NCBI RefSeq assembly: GCF_932526225.1
Contig: NC_064035.1
Span: forward strand, 12,220,566 to 12,284,565
Reading direction: 5' to 3'
Source of the DNA: Nematostella vectensis
Taxonomy: Eukaryota; Cnidaria; Anthozoa; Actiniaria; Edwardsiidae
Length of the DNA: 64,000 nt
Positions within the stretch are counted from its first letter, which is position 1. Each line of letters starts with the position of its first letter. The notes below the pieces were generated by a model. The model worked only from the letters and a program-made list of their open reading frames with translations, searched no databases and was not told the origin of the DNA. Made by a program: the position numbers and the translations under genes. Of the stretch, positions 23,501 through 34,075 are shown in pieces.

Positions 23501-26500
23501 GAATTATAAGCCTTTGTTGTATTTACTAAGATTAGACACCAACTATACAAGTACCTGATATGATTTTTGGAGTATGGATCTCATGAAATCCTTTAGAGTC
23601 CAAAAACTCTCTGAATAGTTTACAGACACCAGCTTCTATGCTAAATATAGCTTGGTTAGGAACAGTCTGGAAGGAAGAAGAAAATCAAGGATGCTTATGG
23701 ATATAAACAATTTTGTGCCATGCCTTGATGTCTTGCAGATTTAAGTGAATCACTCACTCGTAAATCAATGATCCTGTTGTCCAATCGTGTGTCCTGGTTC
23801 ACATGTGCTAGCTGTGGGTGGAAAAACTAAATGAGCAGACCACAAAAACTCTTAGTATTCCCAGTTTGTAGTTTGTCTTTCTTTTACTTATTTTTTTAGC
23901 ACACAGCTCTCCTTATTTTTTTAGTCTTGGCATTGCAAAAAAAGAAAAAAAAAAACAGTGTTCAATGCAATGCAGTATCTACCACACCTCATCAGTCTCT
24001 GGTCTTGAGGCATCTTCAATTTGCAAAGGGAGACGTGGCTCTGACAAGCTGATTACAAACAACTGCAACAGACCATAACAAGTGATAATAATAACAAGGC
24101 ACCAGTACAATGCACCTCAAGTTCAGAATAAAAGCACACAAGAGACGGGCAGTTAGTGACATTATACCTTATCCACTAGGATTTCTACGTCTTGTTGACT
24201 GCAACTCTTGATCTTCTGAGCTGCTGCTTTTACTTCTCCCTCAACATCAATGATTGATTCTCGGTTAATTCTGTTGGGAGGAGCATGTGTGATAATCTTC
24301 ATCCTTTCTAACTCTGATATTAAAAACCATAAATCTTGCATTGCTTAATGCTAACAAAACAATTCCAACTGATTAGGAACCATCTTACCCTGCGGCAAAT
24401 TTGACCATATGTTTGCTGACAACATCACTTGCTGCACACAACGCCTGGACAGTATACTGGCGGTCTCGTAGGGTCATGAAACACTGCTTGCCTAGTGGGC
24501 AGAATAACTTAAAAATTAAAGAGTGACTGGAAAAGCATGCTCAAAGATCCCGTGTATTTTGTGGGCTCTCCCAAAGGTCACTACGCAGAAGAGCCAATGG
24601 AAAGTTTCCTAGTAAGACTAGTTCTGAAGGCAACACGTCGGAAGCTAAGCCAATTTAAAACTGACAGCCGATGAAATCAAAATTATTCTGACGGAATTAA
24701 ATACAGTTTCTTTCTTCGAGATACTAAAATGGAACGTCAGAAATATGTTCCTTTTCGGTTGGCACACACTTAGTTTGAACTTTTTGTGAAGAAACACTGT
24801 CATAGACAAAATGTGGAAAACTTAGCCTTTGTTAACCTTATTCTCATGCTGCAGCCCAAAGCTCGACAGCAGGTGAATTTTCACTCATAAGTTTACTCAA
24901 ATTCGTCTCAATATAGTTCTGATCTCCAAGTGCTTAGACCTTGTTCGCTTGCAGTTAGATTATTGACTTCAGCGGGCAAACAACCACAATGACAGGGTTC
25001 TCTGGAACAATCGAGTCACCAATTTTGCAGGCTTTTTTAAAAAGAAGTGGCAAGATTTTAAATACCAGGCTTTTACCGAAGCCTGTCGGTAGCTGAGCAA
25101 AAACATTGCTCTTTCCCACTAAACACGACTGTATCACAAGCAATTGTTCTGGCTTCAGAGTTTCTCTTATCGTACAAAACAAAGTAACTTGATCCATCAA
25201 ACTGGCAAAGCATTTGTCAGCAATGTGAGCGTTGTTAAAATTAGGAATTACAAGTAAACATTGCTGTGCTGTGATTGGGACATTTTTCACAGCTCAGCTC
25301 CCAGCATTTTGGAATTCAAAATTGTTATAAACTTTTCCAGTGGCTCTTCTGCGGAAGTGACCTTTGGGAGTGCCCGCAAAGGATGTTGGATCCTCAAGCA
25401 TGCTGGACAAGGTAACTGATGAACTGTGATTTGAGCTACACTATAGAAGCTTCATCTTCTGGGGTAATAGAATCAAAATGATATAAAACATTTTACGAAT
25501 AATCTATATTCAAGGAAATGGATATAAAATACCTGTAGCTCTGGATGTGTGAATCCTTGCTCTGACAAGAACTCTCTTTCCAACCATGTCTTCTGTCAAA
25601 GCCTGCACTTTAAGCCACTGTCTTGCTATTTTAAAATTAGAGCAAATAGCTTTAGAAAGTTAATATCAGAGAAGGTAATGTAACACATATGATCAAAATG
25701 CAACAATAGAAAAAAAAACGTGATGCTATTACATTGATCTACATACATGTCTTCTCTTTGGACTGAAGTAGAGGAAGGACAGCATAGCGGTCTTTGGCAA
25801 AATCCTAAATTAAAAAAAATCTTAAAAAGCATACTTAAAAATAACTATATCTTTTATCTAATTATTCTAATTAATGGATTCAATATCTGTATTTTAAAGA
25901 AAGTAAAAATAACCTTTAATATGCTTTAGAAACACACTTTGCATTTGATTTTTACTCCAGCAATAAATCAATATATTGACAAACCATAGAGAAACTTATC
26001 ATTACTTTAGTTGCTATGACAACCTCAAACTTACATTTGCTTCTTGTGCTTCTGCCTCTGCTGCCTATTATTGATATAAAAATATTAGAAACAAGTAGAA
26101 GGTTCTAGCACTCAATTGAGCAAGTTATAACAAGACCTAGTAAAGGGTGTAGACTAAGGTACTATTATTGATATAAAAATATTAGAAACAAGTAGAAGGT
26201 TCTAAAACTCAATTGAGCAAGTTATAACAAGACCTAGTAAAGGGTGTAGACTAAGGTACTATCAGACTAGTAACGAAATAAAAGGGGCACATTTTGCAAT
26301 AACAGGTAGAATGTACACAAATTTAAACAGCAAGAAAGAGGTCTGGTGTAAACCCTTCCCACCCTCCCCTTCTCAAGAAGACATTCATTTCTTTCGTGCA
26401 TTTGGACTTATAAGTAAATACTTAAATTGGAATCAGCTGGGAGCTAGATTTATTGACGACTACCCCACATTCCATTTCATTACCCCGTACTATCAAGGTT

Positions 26501-26994
26501 AAAAACATAGTTAAAATGGTTTATTATGGATAATCAAATACTTGCTAAGTACTCAAGTATATTTCCAACAAGATCAAAGAATATATTGTTTTGTGGGAAT
26601 GGCCCTCGACCTTTTGAAGCATAGACTTTTTTTAATCTACATACCCTTTGCGCCTCCCTCTCAGCTTTTTTCTTTTCTTTCTCCGCTTCTTTCTCCATTT
26701 TCTTCATAGCTTTCTTGGAAAGTGGCTTGCCGTCAGGCCTAGAATGCAAGTAAAGGGTTTCTTTATTCGCCTATTAAAGTACCACGGGTCTGATGAAATC
26801 TTCTCAACGCACCCTAGCGGAATGTCCTCTGGCTTGGCATTGGGATCAGCGTTCTGGTCGTTGGCAGACATGGCTGGCGGTAATCTGTAGCCCCTGTGGA
26901 AAACTCGTGTTGGAGTTGTGAATCTAGTAGGTGGAAATGCGGGTTTTACAAGCGTCCGAAGGAAACGTGCGGCGATACGAGTGGAAGAGAGCAT
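18593..26994 (-). CDS. DARS1: Aspartyl-tRNA synthetase, cytosolic type, with mitochondrial-type leader
   Basis: Class IIb synthetase charging tRNA-Asp. Nineteen exons, read from high to low coordinates: 26813-26994, 26645-26738, 26035-26064, 25747-25804, 25533-25625, 24389-24491, 24168-24270, 23988-24062, 23758-23811, 23555-23666, 22914-22961, 22319-22405, 21886-21977, 21711-21766, 21549-21617, 20212-20413, 19414-19525, 19248-19319, 18593-18684. They total 1734 nt, or 577 residues. Visible in order: Lys/Glu-rich N-terminal extension, OB-fold anticodon domain ([14 protein letters not shown]), class II motif 2 ([16 protein letters not shown]), [10 protein letters not shown], and motif 3 region ([15 protein letters not shown]). 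Met1 begins a 41-residue Arg-rich leader without acidic residues. Met42 (MSANDQ) matches a usual cytosolic start. The whole catalytic frame is intact. Confidence 0.94.
18740..19045 (+). mobile_element. Non-LTR retrotransposon 3' fragment in last DARS intron
   Basis: The plus strand reads [20 protein letters not shown] and then [10 protein letters not shown], the typical C-terminal end of LINE reverse-transcriptase ORFs (WLGHVxRM...GRPKTTW). It is followed, after a stop, by [20 protein letters not shown] and LCPIRGEEA. Stops make it a dead 5'-truncated copy, antisense to the host gene. Confidence 0.72.
20001..20110 (+). other. Isolated signal-peptide-like exon candidate inside DARS intron
   Basis: A plus-strand frame starting at 20001 encodes about 36 residues: a polar stretch, then [18 protein letters not shown], and a consensus donor (AAAAG|GTGAGT) at about 20110. 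Base composition is GC-richer than the surrounding intron. No next exon was found. It may be chance or an exon of a nested gene. Confidence 0.2.
20540..20590. repeat. (GT)n followed by poly-G tract
   Basis: A GT dinucleotide run leads directly into a homopolymeric G tract of more than 20 bases, followed by G-rich sequence. It lies in a DARS intron. Length is likely polymorphic and error-prone in assembly. Confidence 0.9.
24534..25405 (-). mobile_element. TIR element carrying a RecQ-like helicase fragment, in DARS intron 5
   Basis: Inverted ends of 60-odd bp: the left (from 24534) contains AGCATGCT, GGGCTCTCCCAAAGGTCACT and GCAGAAGAGCCA. The right end (to 25405) is the inverse with few changes. 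TGGA is present beside both ends (possible 4-bp duplication, not certain). The minus-strand frame 24955-25290 encodes [20 protein letters not shown], then [20 protein letters not shown] (Walker A GFGKS) and [12 protein letters not shown], i.e. RecQ/DEAD helicase motifs Q, I and Ia. It ends before motif II, so the helicase is truncated. Confidence 0.7.
26066..26260. repeat. Tandem duplication of about 97 bp in DARS intron 2
   Basis: The sequence attgatataaaaatattaga through taaagggtgtagactaaggt occurs twice back to back with a single obvious difference (tagcactc / taaaactc), so the duplication is recent. The first copy begins just upstream (in gene orientation) of the 30-bp exon 3 acceptor and does not duplicate the exon. 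Confidence 0.9.
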
Positions 26995-27275
26995 TAGAAA
27001 GGACCAAGCTAATCGAGCATGACACTCTCATGAAACAGCCGCAATCCGCTGAGCGGATTTCCCGTTAAATGTGACGCGCGGTCCTGGGTCCGATTATAGC
27101 CAAATTCGTTGTTGCGCGCCTGAGAAGCCAAAATTTCTTTCTAGATCTTCGCGCGTAGTCAATCAAACCAAACAATAAAAACTAGACAAACCGCTTCCAA
27201 AGCTTGTGTCGGACTACGCGCTGTCCCCAAACAAGACATGGATTTTGGATTCGCCGAGAATTTGGCTGCCCGGCG

Positions 27276-27640
27276 AGGGGACTCCCATATTATAATGGCG
27301 GGGATGCTCGTAGGGAATTTCATTTTTACACCTAAAAGGTACCAAAAAGGGCGCCAATTTTTACCTCTAAAAGGTACCAACGAACAACCAACATACATTT
27401 GTAGTCGAAAAGCATTTAAATCCATTTCATTAAACGTTATTTAAATATCGAAGTAGCAGCAGGGGCTCATAAGTGAGCCCCTGGTAGAGCAGCTTGTTCT
27501 GTCCTCCAAAAGGTACCGTGTCACAAAAAAATGCCAGCACATGAACTCGAACCCCCTAAAAGGTACCAAACCCGTGATTTTTGCCCCTAAAAGGTACTAC
27601 GAGCATCCCCGTCATCTCGGTATAGGGAGACCCCCCCCCC
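27276..27640. mobile_element. MITE-like element A (GATGCTCG ends, CCTAAAAGGTACC internal repeats)
   Basis: The outer arms are GGGGACTCCC...GGCGGGGATGCTCG on the left and, inverted, GGGGTCTCCC...GACGGGGATGCTCG on the right. Inside, the phrase cctaaaaggtacc recurs at least four times, with both ends of the interior carrying it. It lies just upstream of the DARS gene start and has no coding potential. Confidence 0.65.
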
Positions 27641-27719
27641 GGGTTTGGCTGTAACAAAACCGGGAACAAATGTCACCGGCTCCTTTTCCCTAAAAAGGGG
27701 ACCTCTTTCAAGCATTTAA

Positions 27720-27888
27720 CGGAAAACGCGAAAAATATTTTAAAATTGTAAAATCAATGCGTCTATTGGAAGTTTCCTTAAAGATGTGATTAACAATTTA
27801 GAGCGGATGGCTTGTTAAATAACACGTTTCCGTCGGACCCCCGGAAGTAAACTGGTGATAATGCGTCTTTAAAGCCCAGGGTAAAAGT
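27720..27888. mobile_element. MITE fragment, TTTACTTCC-TIR family
   Basis: Contains ccggaagtaaactggtgata and atgcgtctttaaag, the inverse of the terminus at 10146, plus shared interior (gagcggatggcttgttaaat / agatgtgattaacaattta). One terminus only; it is truncated or abuts element B. Confidence 0.6.
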
Positions 27889-28155
27889 GACAGGGGATGC
27901 TCGTGGCAGGAAATTAAAAAAAAAATGGCCCTAAAAAAATACTGAACACCAAAAATTGCTACCCTAAAAATATTCCTAAAATATACCAAAACGCATATCT
28001 CTTACTGCGAACCCCTAAAAAATAAAATCTATAAAAAATAGTGGAAAAGCCTATTTTCTCTCAGATACCCCCTAAAAATACCTGAGGCCCGATTTTGACC
28101 CCTAAAAATAATACGAGCATCCCTATCAGGTCGATACGGGAAGACAACCCCCCCC
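27880..28155. mobile_element. MITE-like element B, related to element A
   Basis: The left arm contains caggggatgctcgt and the right arm acgagcatccctatcagg followed by gggaagacaacccccccctgg. The interior consists of ccctaaaaa-type repeats where element A has cctaaaaggtacc. Same terminal motif (GGGATGCTCGT), different internal repeat. Confidence 0.6.
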
Positions 28156-28159
28156 TGGA

Positions 28160-28665
28160 TTTTAATTGTTCATATTCCTTTTATCGCAATCGGGGGCGTA
28201 TATATCACGCTAAAAATAGAAATTAAAACTTACGAATCATGGAGACCCGAAGAAAAGTAATTTCAAAGTTAAATAAAACAATCGAGAACTACGCATAGAA
28301 TTCCTTACTTGGATATCAAGATATTTGACCGAGACGGCCACTTTTTCTGTTTTTGGAAAATGTGGAATATTTGGGCGTTCACATTCTTATAATTTCTTGG
28401 CACTCGGGGGTGTTTGGGGGATCAAAATAACCAACACAGCCTTGCCTTTGATTTCGGGCAACCAGCGTACAGCCGCCAGTATGGTCGCCTGTATGGACCC
28501 AGCGCAACTAGCGCAGGCCTTTAGCCAGAATCAAAATTTAACCTAGCTAGCCACTGGTTGGTAAATTCAACAGAAGCAGGTGTTTTATCTCATACTTTTT
28601 AATTGTGAAACACTTAAAATCAAATTTTGACCGAGGCGAGTGCCTCACTTGCCTCATGCTGGCTA
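28160..28665. other. Gene-free spacer before the 2.6 kb satellite
   Basis: A plus-strand open frame at 28325-28546 (GNQRTAASMVACMDPAQLAQ) has no recognised family, no splice context that convinces me and no neighbour. The 28640-28670 stretch grades into the satellite. Confidence 0.4.
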
Positions 28666-28666
28666 C

Positions 28667-31300
28667 GACCCTGTAGCGCATGGTTTGCTATGGACCCTGT
28701 AGCGCATGGTTTGCTATGGACCCTGTAGCGCATGGTTTGCTATGGACCCTGTAGCGCATGGTTTGCTATGGACCCTGTAGCGCATGGTTTGCTATGGACC
28801 CTGTAGCGCATGGTTTGCTATGGACCCTGTAGCGCGTGGTTTGCTATGGACCCTGTAGCGCGTGGTTTGCTATGGACCCTGTAGCGCATGGTTTGCTATG
28901 GACCCTGTAGCGCATGGTTTGCTATGGACCCTGTAGCGCATGGTTTGCTATGGTTTGCTATGGACCCTGTAGCGCATGGTTTGCTATGGACCCTGTAGCG
29001 CATGGTTTGCTATGGACCTTGTAGCGCGTGGTTTGCTATGGACCCTGTAGCGCGTGGTTTGCTATGGACCCTGTAGCGCGTGGTTTGCTATGGACCCTGT
29101 AGCGCATGGTTTGCTATGGACCCTGTAGCGCATGGTTTGCTATGGTTTGCTATGGACCCTGTAGCGCATGGTTTGCTATGGACCCTGTAGCGCATGGTTT
29201 GCTATGGACCCTGTAGCGCATGGTTTGCTATGGACCCTGTAGCGCATGGTTTGCTATGGTTTGCTATGGACCCTGTAGCGCATGGTTTGCTATGGACCCT
29301 GTAGCGCGTGGTTTGCTATGGACCCTGTAGCGCGTGGTTTGCTATGGACCCTGTAGCGCGTGGTTTGCTATGGACCCTGTAGCGCATGGTTTGCTATGGA
29401 CCCTGTAGCGCATGGTTTGCTATGGTTTGCTATGGACCCTGTAGCGCATGGTTTGCTATGGACCCTGTAGCGCATGGTTTGCTATGGACCCTGTAGCGCA
29501 TGGTTTGCTATGGACCCTGTAGCGCATGGTTTGCTATGGACCCTGTAGCGCGTGGTTTGCTATGGACCCTGTAGCGCGTGGTTTGCTATGGACCCTGTAG
29601 CGCATGGTTTGCTATGGACCCTGTAGCGCATGGTTTGCTATGGACCCTGTAGCGCATGGTTTGCTATGGACCCTGTAGCGCATGGTTTGCTATGGACCCT
29701 GTAGCGCATGGTTTGCTATGGACCTTGTAGCGCGTGGTTTGCTATGGACCCTGTAGCGCATGGTTTGCTATGGTTTGCTATGGACCCTGTAGCGCATGGT
29801 TTGCTATGGTTTGCTATGGACCCTGTAGCGCATGGTTTGCTATGGACCCTGTAGCGCGTGGTTTGCTATGGACCCTGTAGCGCATGGTTTGCTATGGACC
29901 CTGTAGCGCATGGTTTGCTATGGACCCTGTAGCGCATGGTTTGCTATGGACCCTGTAGCGCATGGTTTGCTATGGACCCTGTAGCGCATGGTTTGCTATG
30001 GACCCTGTAGCGCATGGTTTGCTATGGACCTTGTAGCGCGTGGTTTGCTATGGACCCTGTAGCGCATGGTTTGCTATGGTTTGCTATGGACCCTGTAGCG
30101 CATGGTTTGCTATGGTTTGCTATGGACCCTGTAGCGCATGGTTTGCTATGGACCCTGTAGCGCGTGGTTTGCTATGGACCCTGTAGCGCATGGTTTGCTA
30201 TGGACCCTGTAGCGCATGGTTTGCTATGGACCCTGTAGCGCATGGTTTGCTATGGACCCTGTAGCGCATGGTTTGCTATGGACCCTGTAGCGCATGGTTT
30301 GCTATGGACCCTGTAGCGCGTGGTTTGCTATGGACCCTGTAGCGCGTGGTTTGCTATGGACCCTGTAGCGCATGGTTTGCTATGGACCCTGTAGCGCATG
30401 GTTTGCTATGGACCCTGTAGCGCATGGTTTGCTATGGACCCTGTAGCGCATGGTTTGCTATGGACCCTGTAGCGCATGGTTTGCTATGGACCTTGTAGCG
30501 CGTGGTTTGCTATGGACCCTGTAGCGCATGGTTTGCTATGGTTTGCTATGGACCCTGTAGCGCATGGTTTGCTATGGTTTGCTATGGACCCTGTAGCGCA
30601 TGGTTTGCTATGGACCCTGTAGCGCGTGGTTTGCTATGGACCCTGTAGCGCATGGTTTGCTATGGACCCTGTAGCGCATGGTTTGCTATGGACCCTGTAG
30701 CGCATGGTTTGCTATGGACCCTGTAGCGCATGGTTTGCTATGGACCCTGTAGCGCATGGTTTGCTATGGACCCTGTAGCGCATGGTTTGCTATGGACCTT
30801 GTAGCGCGTGGTTTGCTATGGACCCTGTAGCGCATGGTTTGCTATGGTTTGCTATGGACCCTGTAGCGCATGGTTTGCTATGGTTTGCTATGGACCCTGT
30901 AGCGCATGGTTTGCTATGGACCCTGTAGCGCGTGGTTTGCTATGGACCCTGTAGCGCATGGTTTGCTATGGACCCTGTAGCGCATGGTTTGCTATGGACC
31001 CTGTAGCGCATGGTTTGCTATGGACCCTGTAGCGCATGGTTTGCTATGGACCCTGTAGCGCATGGTTTGCTATGGACCTTGTAGCGCGTGGTTTGCTATG
31101 GACCCTGTAGCGCATGGTTTGCTATGGTTTGCTATGGACCCTGTAGCGCATGGTTTGCTATGGTTTGCTATGGACCCTGTAGCGCATGGTTTGCTATGGA
31201 CCCTGTAGCGCGTGGTTTGCTATGGACCCTGTAGCGCATGGTTTGCTATGGACCCTGTAGCGCATGGTTTGCTATGGTTTGCTATGGTTTGCTATGGACC
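28667..31300. repeat. 26-bp satellite with about 306-bp higher-order units
   Basis: Nearly 100 copies of a 26-bp unit (gctatggaccctgtagcg + catggttt), with 10-bp partial units (gctatggttt) inserted at intervals. The rare variant gaccttgtagcgcg lies at about 29015, 29721, 30027, 30489, 30795 and 31075. Spacings of 306, 462, 306 and 280 equal n x 26 + 20, showing amplification of larger blocks. No frame is open through it. Confidence 0.95.
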
Positions 31301-31309
31301 AGGAGAGGT

Positions 31310-32230
31310 CGCAGTTGTTCCAGGTGCACCTGTGTAAAGTTCGTGCCGGGGATCGGGATAGCGACTCAATCAGCCTGCGACCTCAACGCGAACACAGACC
31401 TTTGACTCCTATCTCTTGAAGATGGACCTAACACAAAGCAAGTTTCTGTACTGTTGAGGTATGCCCCTTTTAAAAGTGTCTATTATCTGAAATGATAAAC
31501 GTAAAAAAGAATGGTCTTTGGAGTATGCCTTCTTAGTCATTGATCGTGTTGTGTTTTCAAGTGTTTAGGTTTAGTGTGGGGATCTGTATTAGGGTGGGGA
31601 GGGTTGGGCTATAAAAGGACAATGCTAGTCACTGGGCGTAGGAGTATGAAAACGCATAAGCGCGACGCGGGACTATAAGGCCTCTTCTGTCGTCCCTCGT
31701 GCGCCGAGCACGAAGATTCTGAGGCTCTAGTGTTACAAGAACGCTTCAAATGCTGCGATACGCCGGTAAAAACATGTCTAACCGGTTTTAAGTAGTTTTG
31801 CAGGAAATGGCGGGAACTCAACCGGAATGGAATAATAATAAAAAAAATTTATTACCACATACCGCATTTGACGTGAGTTTTGATCTTACAGATTTTATCC
31901 GTATGTTAAGTTAAGGGGAGGGGAGGTCGCCAGTGGCAGGTTCAATGGAGGTCTGGCAATAAAATGCCGCGAATTCATAATAATGTGAAACTAAGGATTG
32001 GCTTAATTGTTTAAAAAGACGGATGGCTTTAGTAGGATATAATGATTAAGGTTGTATAATGAATCTGCTTGCTGGGCTGTAGCAGGGGGTGGGGTACTGG
32101 GGGCACGTGCCCCCCCCCCAGTATTTTGAAAAATGATAAAGAAATGACCAGTAGGGGCGTAGCTGAGCCCCCATGTTTCTGAATTGTGCCTCCCCCCCAA
32201 TATTTCCAGGCCTGCTACGGCCCTGGCGCA
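31310..32230. other. Spacer between two tandem arrays
   Basis: No supported gene. Contains a poly-C tract at about 32109-32118 and a minor inverted match (gggggcacgtgccccccccc) near 32098. Short minus-strand frames lack similarity and splice logic. Confidence 0.4.
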
Positions 32231-32234
32231 ACCT

Positions 32235-33735
32235 TAGTTTGAGATACTGGAAACCAGCTGCACTATTACTTGAACCAGTAATACATGGCGGACCTGGTGC
32301 TACACCAATAATACAGGAGGATCCTGTGGCTATTAGCTACACCAGTAATACAGGGTGAACCTGGGGCTACTAGCTACACCAGTAATACAGGGCGGACCTG
32401 GCGCTATTAGCTACACCAGTAATACAGGGTAAACGTGGCGCTATTAGCTACACCAGTAATACAGGTTGAACCTGGCGCTATTAGCTACACCAGTAATACA
32501 GGGTAAACGTGGCGCTATTAGCTACACCAGTAATACAGGTTGAACCTGGCGCTATTAGCTAGACTAGTAATACAGGGTGGACCTGATGCTATTAGCTACA
32601 CCAGTAATACAGGGTGAACCTGATGCTATTAGCTACACCAGTAATACAGGGCGGACCTCGCGCTATTAGCTACACCAATAATACAGGGGGATCCTGGCGC
32701 TATTAGCTACACCAGTACTACAGGGGGATCCTGGCGCTATTAGCTACACCAGTAATACTGGTTAAACCTTGCGCTATTACCTACACCAGTAATACAGGGC
32801 GGACCTGGCACTATTAGCTACACCAATAATACAGGGTGAACCTGTCGCTTTTAGCTACACCAATAATACCAGTAATACAGGGTGGACCTGATGCTATTAG
32901 CTAAACCAGTAATACAGGGTGAACCTGGGGCTATTAGCTACACCAGTAATACAGGGTAAACGTGGCGCTATTAGCTACACCAGTAATACAGGGTGAACCT
33001 GATGCTATTAGCTACACCAGTAATACAGGGTGTACCTGATGCTATTAGCTACACTAGTAATACAGGGTGAACCTGGCTCTTTTAGCTACACCAGTAATAC
33101 CAGTAATACAGGGTGGACCTGATGCTATTAGCTAAACCAGTAATACAGGGTGGACCTGGGGCTACTAGCTACACCAGGAATACAGGGTGAACCTGGCGCT
33201 ATTACTTACACCAGTAATACAGGGTGAACCTGGCTCTTTTAGCTACACCAGTAATACAGGGTAAACGTGGCGCTATTAGCTACACCAGTACTACAGGGTG
33301 AACCTGGCGCTACTAGCTGCACCAGTAATACAGGGTGAACCTGGCTCTTTTAGCTACACCAGTAATACAGGGTGTACCTGATGCTATTAGCTACACCAGT
33401 AATACAGGTTGAACCTGGCGCTATTAGCTACACCAGTAATACAGGGTGAACCTGGCGCTATTAGCTACACCAGTAATACAGGGTGAACCTGGCGCTATTA
33501 GCTACACCAGTAATACAGGGTGTACCTGATGCTATTAGCTACACCAGTAATACAGGGTGAACCTGGCGCTATTAGCTACACAAGCAATACAGCGTAAACC
33601 TGATGCTATTAGCTACACAAGCAATAGTGTAAACCTGATGCTATTAGCTACACAAGCAATACAGCGTAAACCTGATGCTATTAGCTACACAAGCAATACA
33701 GCGTAAACCTGATGCTATTAGCTCAGGGCTCAGCT
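32235..33735. repeat. 37-bp minisatellite (attagctacaccagtaatac...)
   Basis: About 40 copies of a 37-bp unit containing TTAGCTACACCAGTAATACA, then gggtgaacctggcgc. Frequent variants are gatgc, ggctcttt and gtaaacgtgg. A terminal subfamily (acacaagcaatacagcgtaa) occurs at 33570-33720. It ends about 340 bp before the Rab-like gene stop. Confidence 0.93.
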
Positions 33736-33781
33736 CAGGACTCTAGTGTGGACAGAGCTAACACAAAAGAACAAAGCATTA

Positions 33782-33982
33782 AACTGGTTTACTCACACGG
33801 TCTATTGTTTTTGAAACAATGAGTTCTATTTGACATATAATACAGTTCTATATCCCAGGGTGGCTTTACTTCATCTTGATATCTTTATCCAACATTACCA
33901 CAGGCTTAGCCGGGAGGAGTTTTCTGTCGATAATTGTTACAAGTAAGTTATTGAACAGCTGGTACACGCCCTGCCTGTTCTC
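33782..33982 (-). pseudogene. Tandem duplicate of the Rab-like gene's last exon
   Basis: This segment is a diverged direct duplicate of 33983-34211. In the minus frame it reads QGVYQLFNNLLVTIIDRKLL, then PAKPVVMLDKDIKMK and TAA, against QGVYEMFNDLLVTVIDRKLL in the active exon. The part encoding the preceding YYETSANG and its acceptor is replaced by other sequence, but an AG (gagaacag) abuts the conserved part. The frame is intact, so use as an alternative terminal exon is possible though unproven. Confidence 0.65.
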
Positions 33983-34075
33983 AAACTGGTTTACTCTTTG
34001 GCTGAACATGTGGTCTATCGTTTTTGAAGCAAATGCTTTTTTACATATCATACAGTTATATATCCCAGGGTTGCT

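Noticed and set aside
25626-25832. Minus-strand open frame spanning DARS exon 4 and intron
   Set aside because: Out of register with the DARS exon; the real exon is 25747-25804 in another frame.
28667-31300. CRISPR array
   Set aside because: Repeats are contiguous with no unique spacers, and the genome is eukaryotic.
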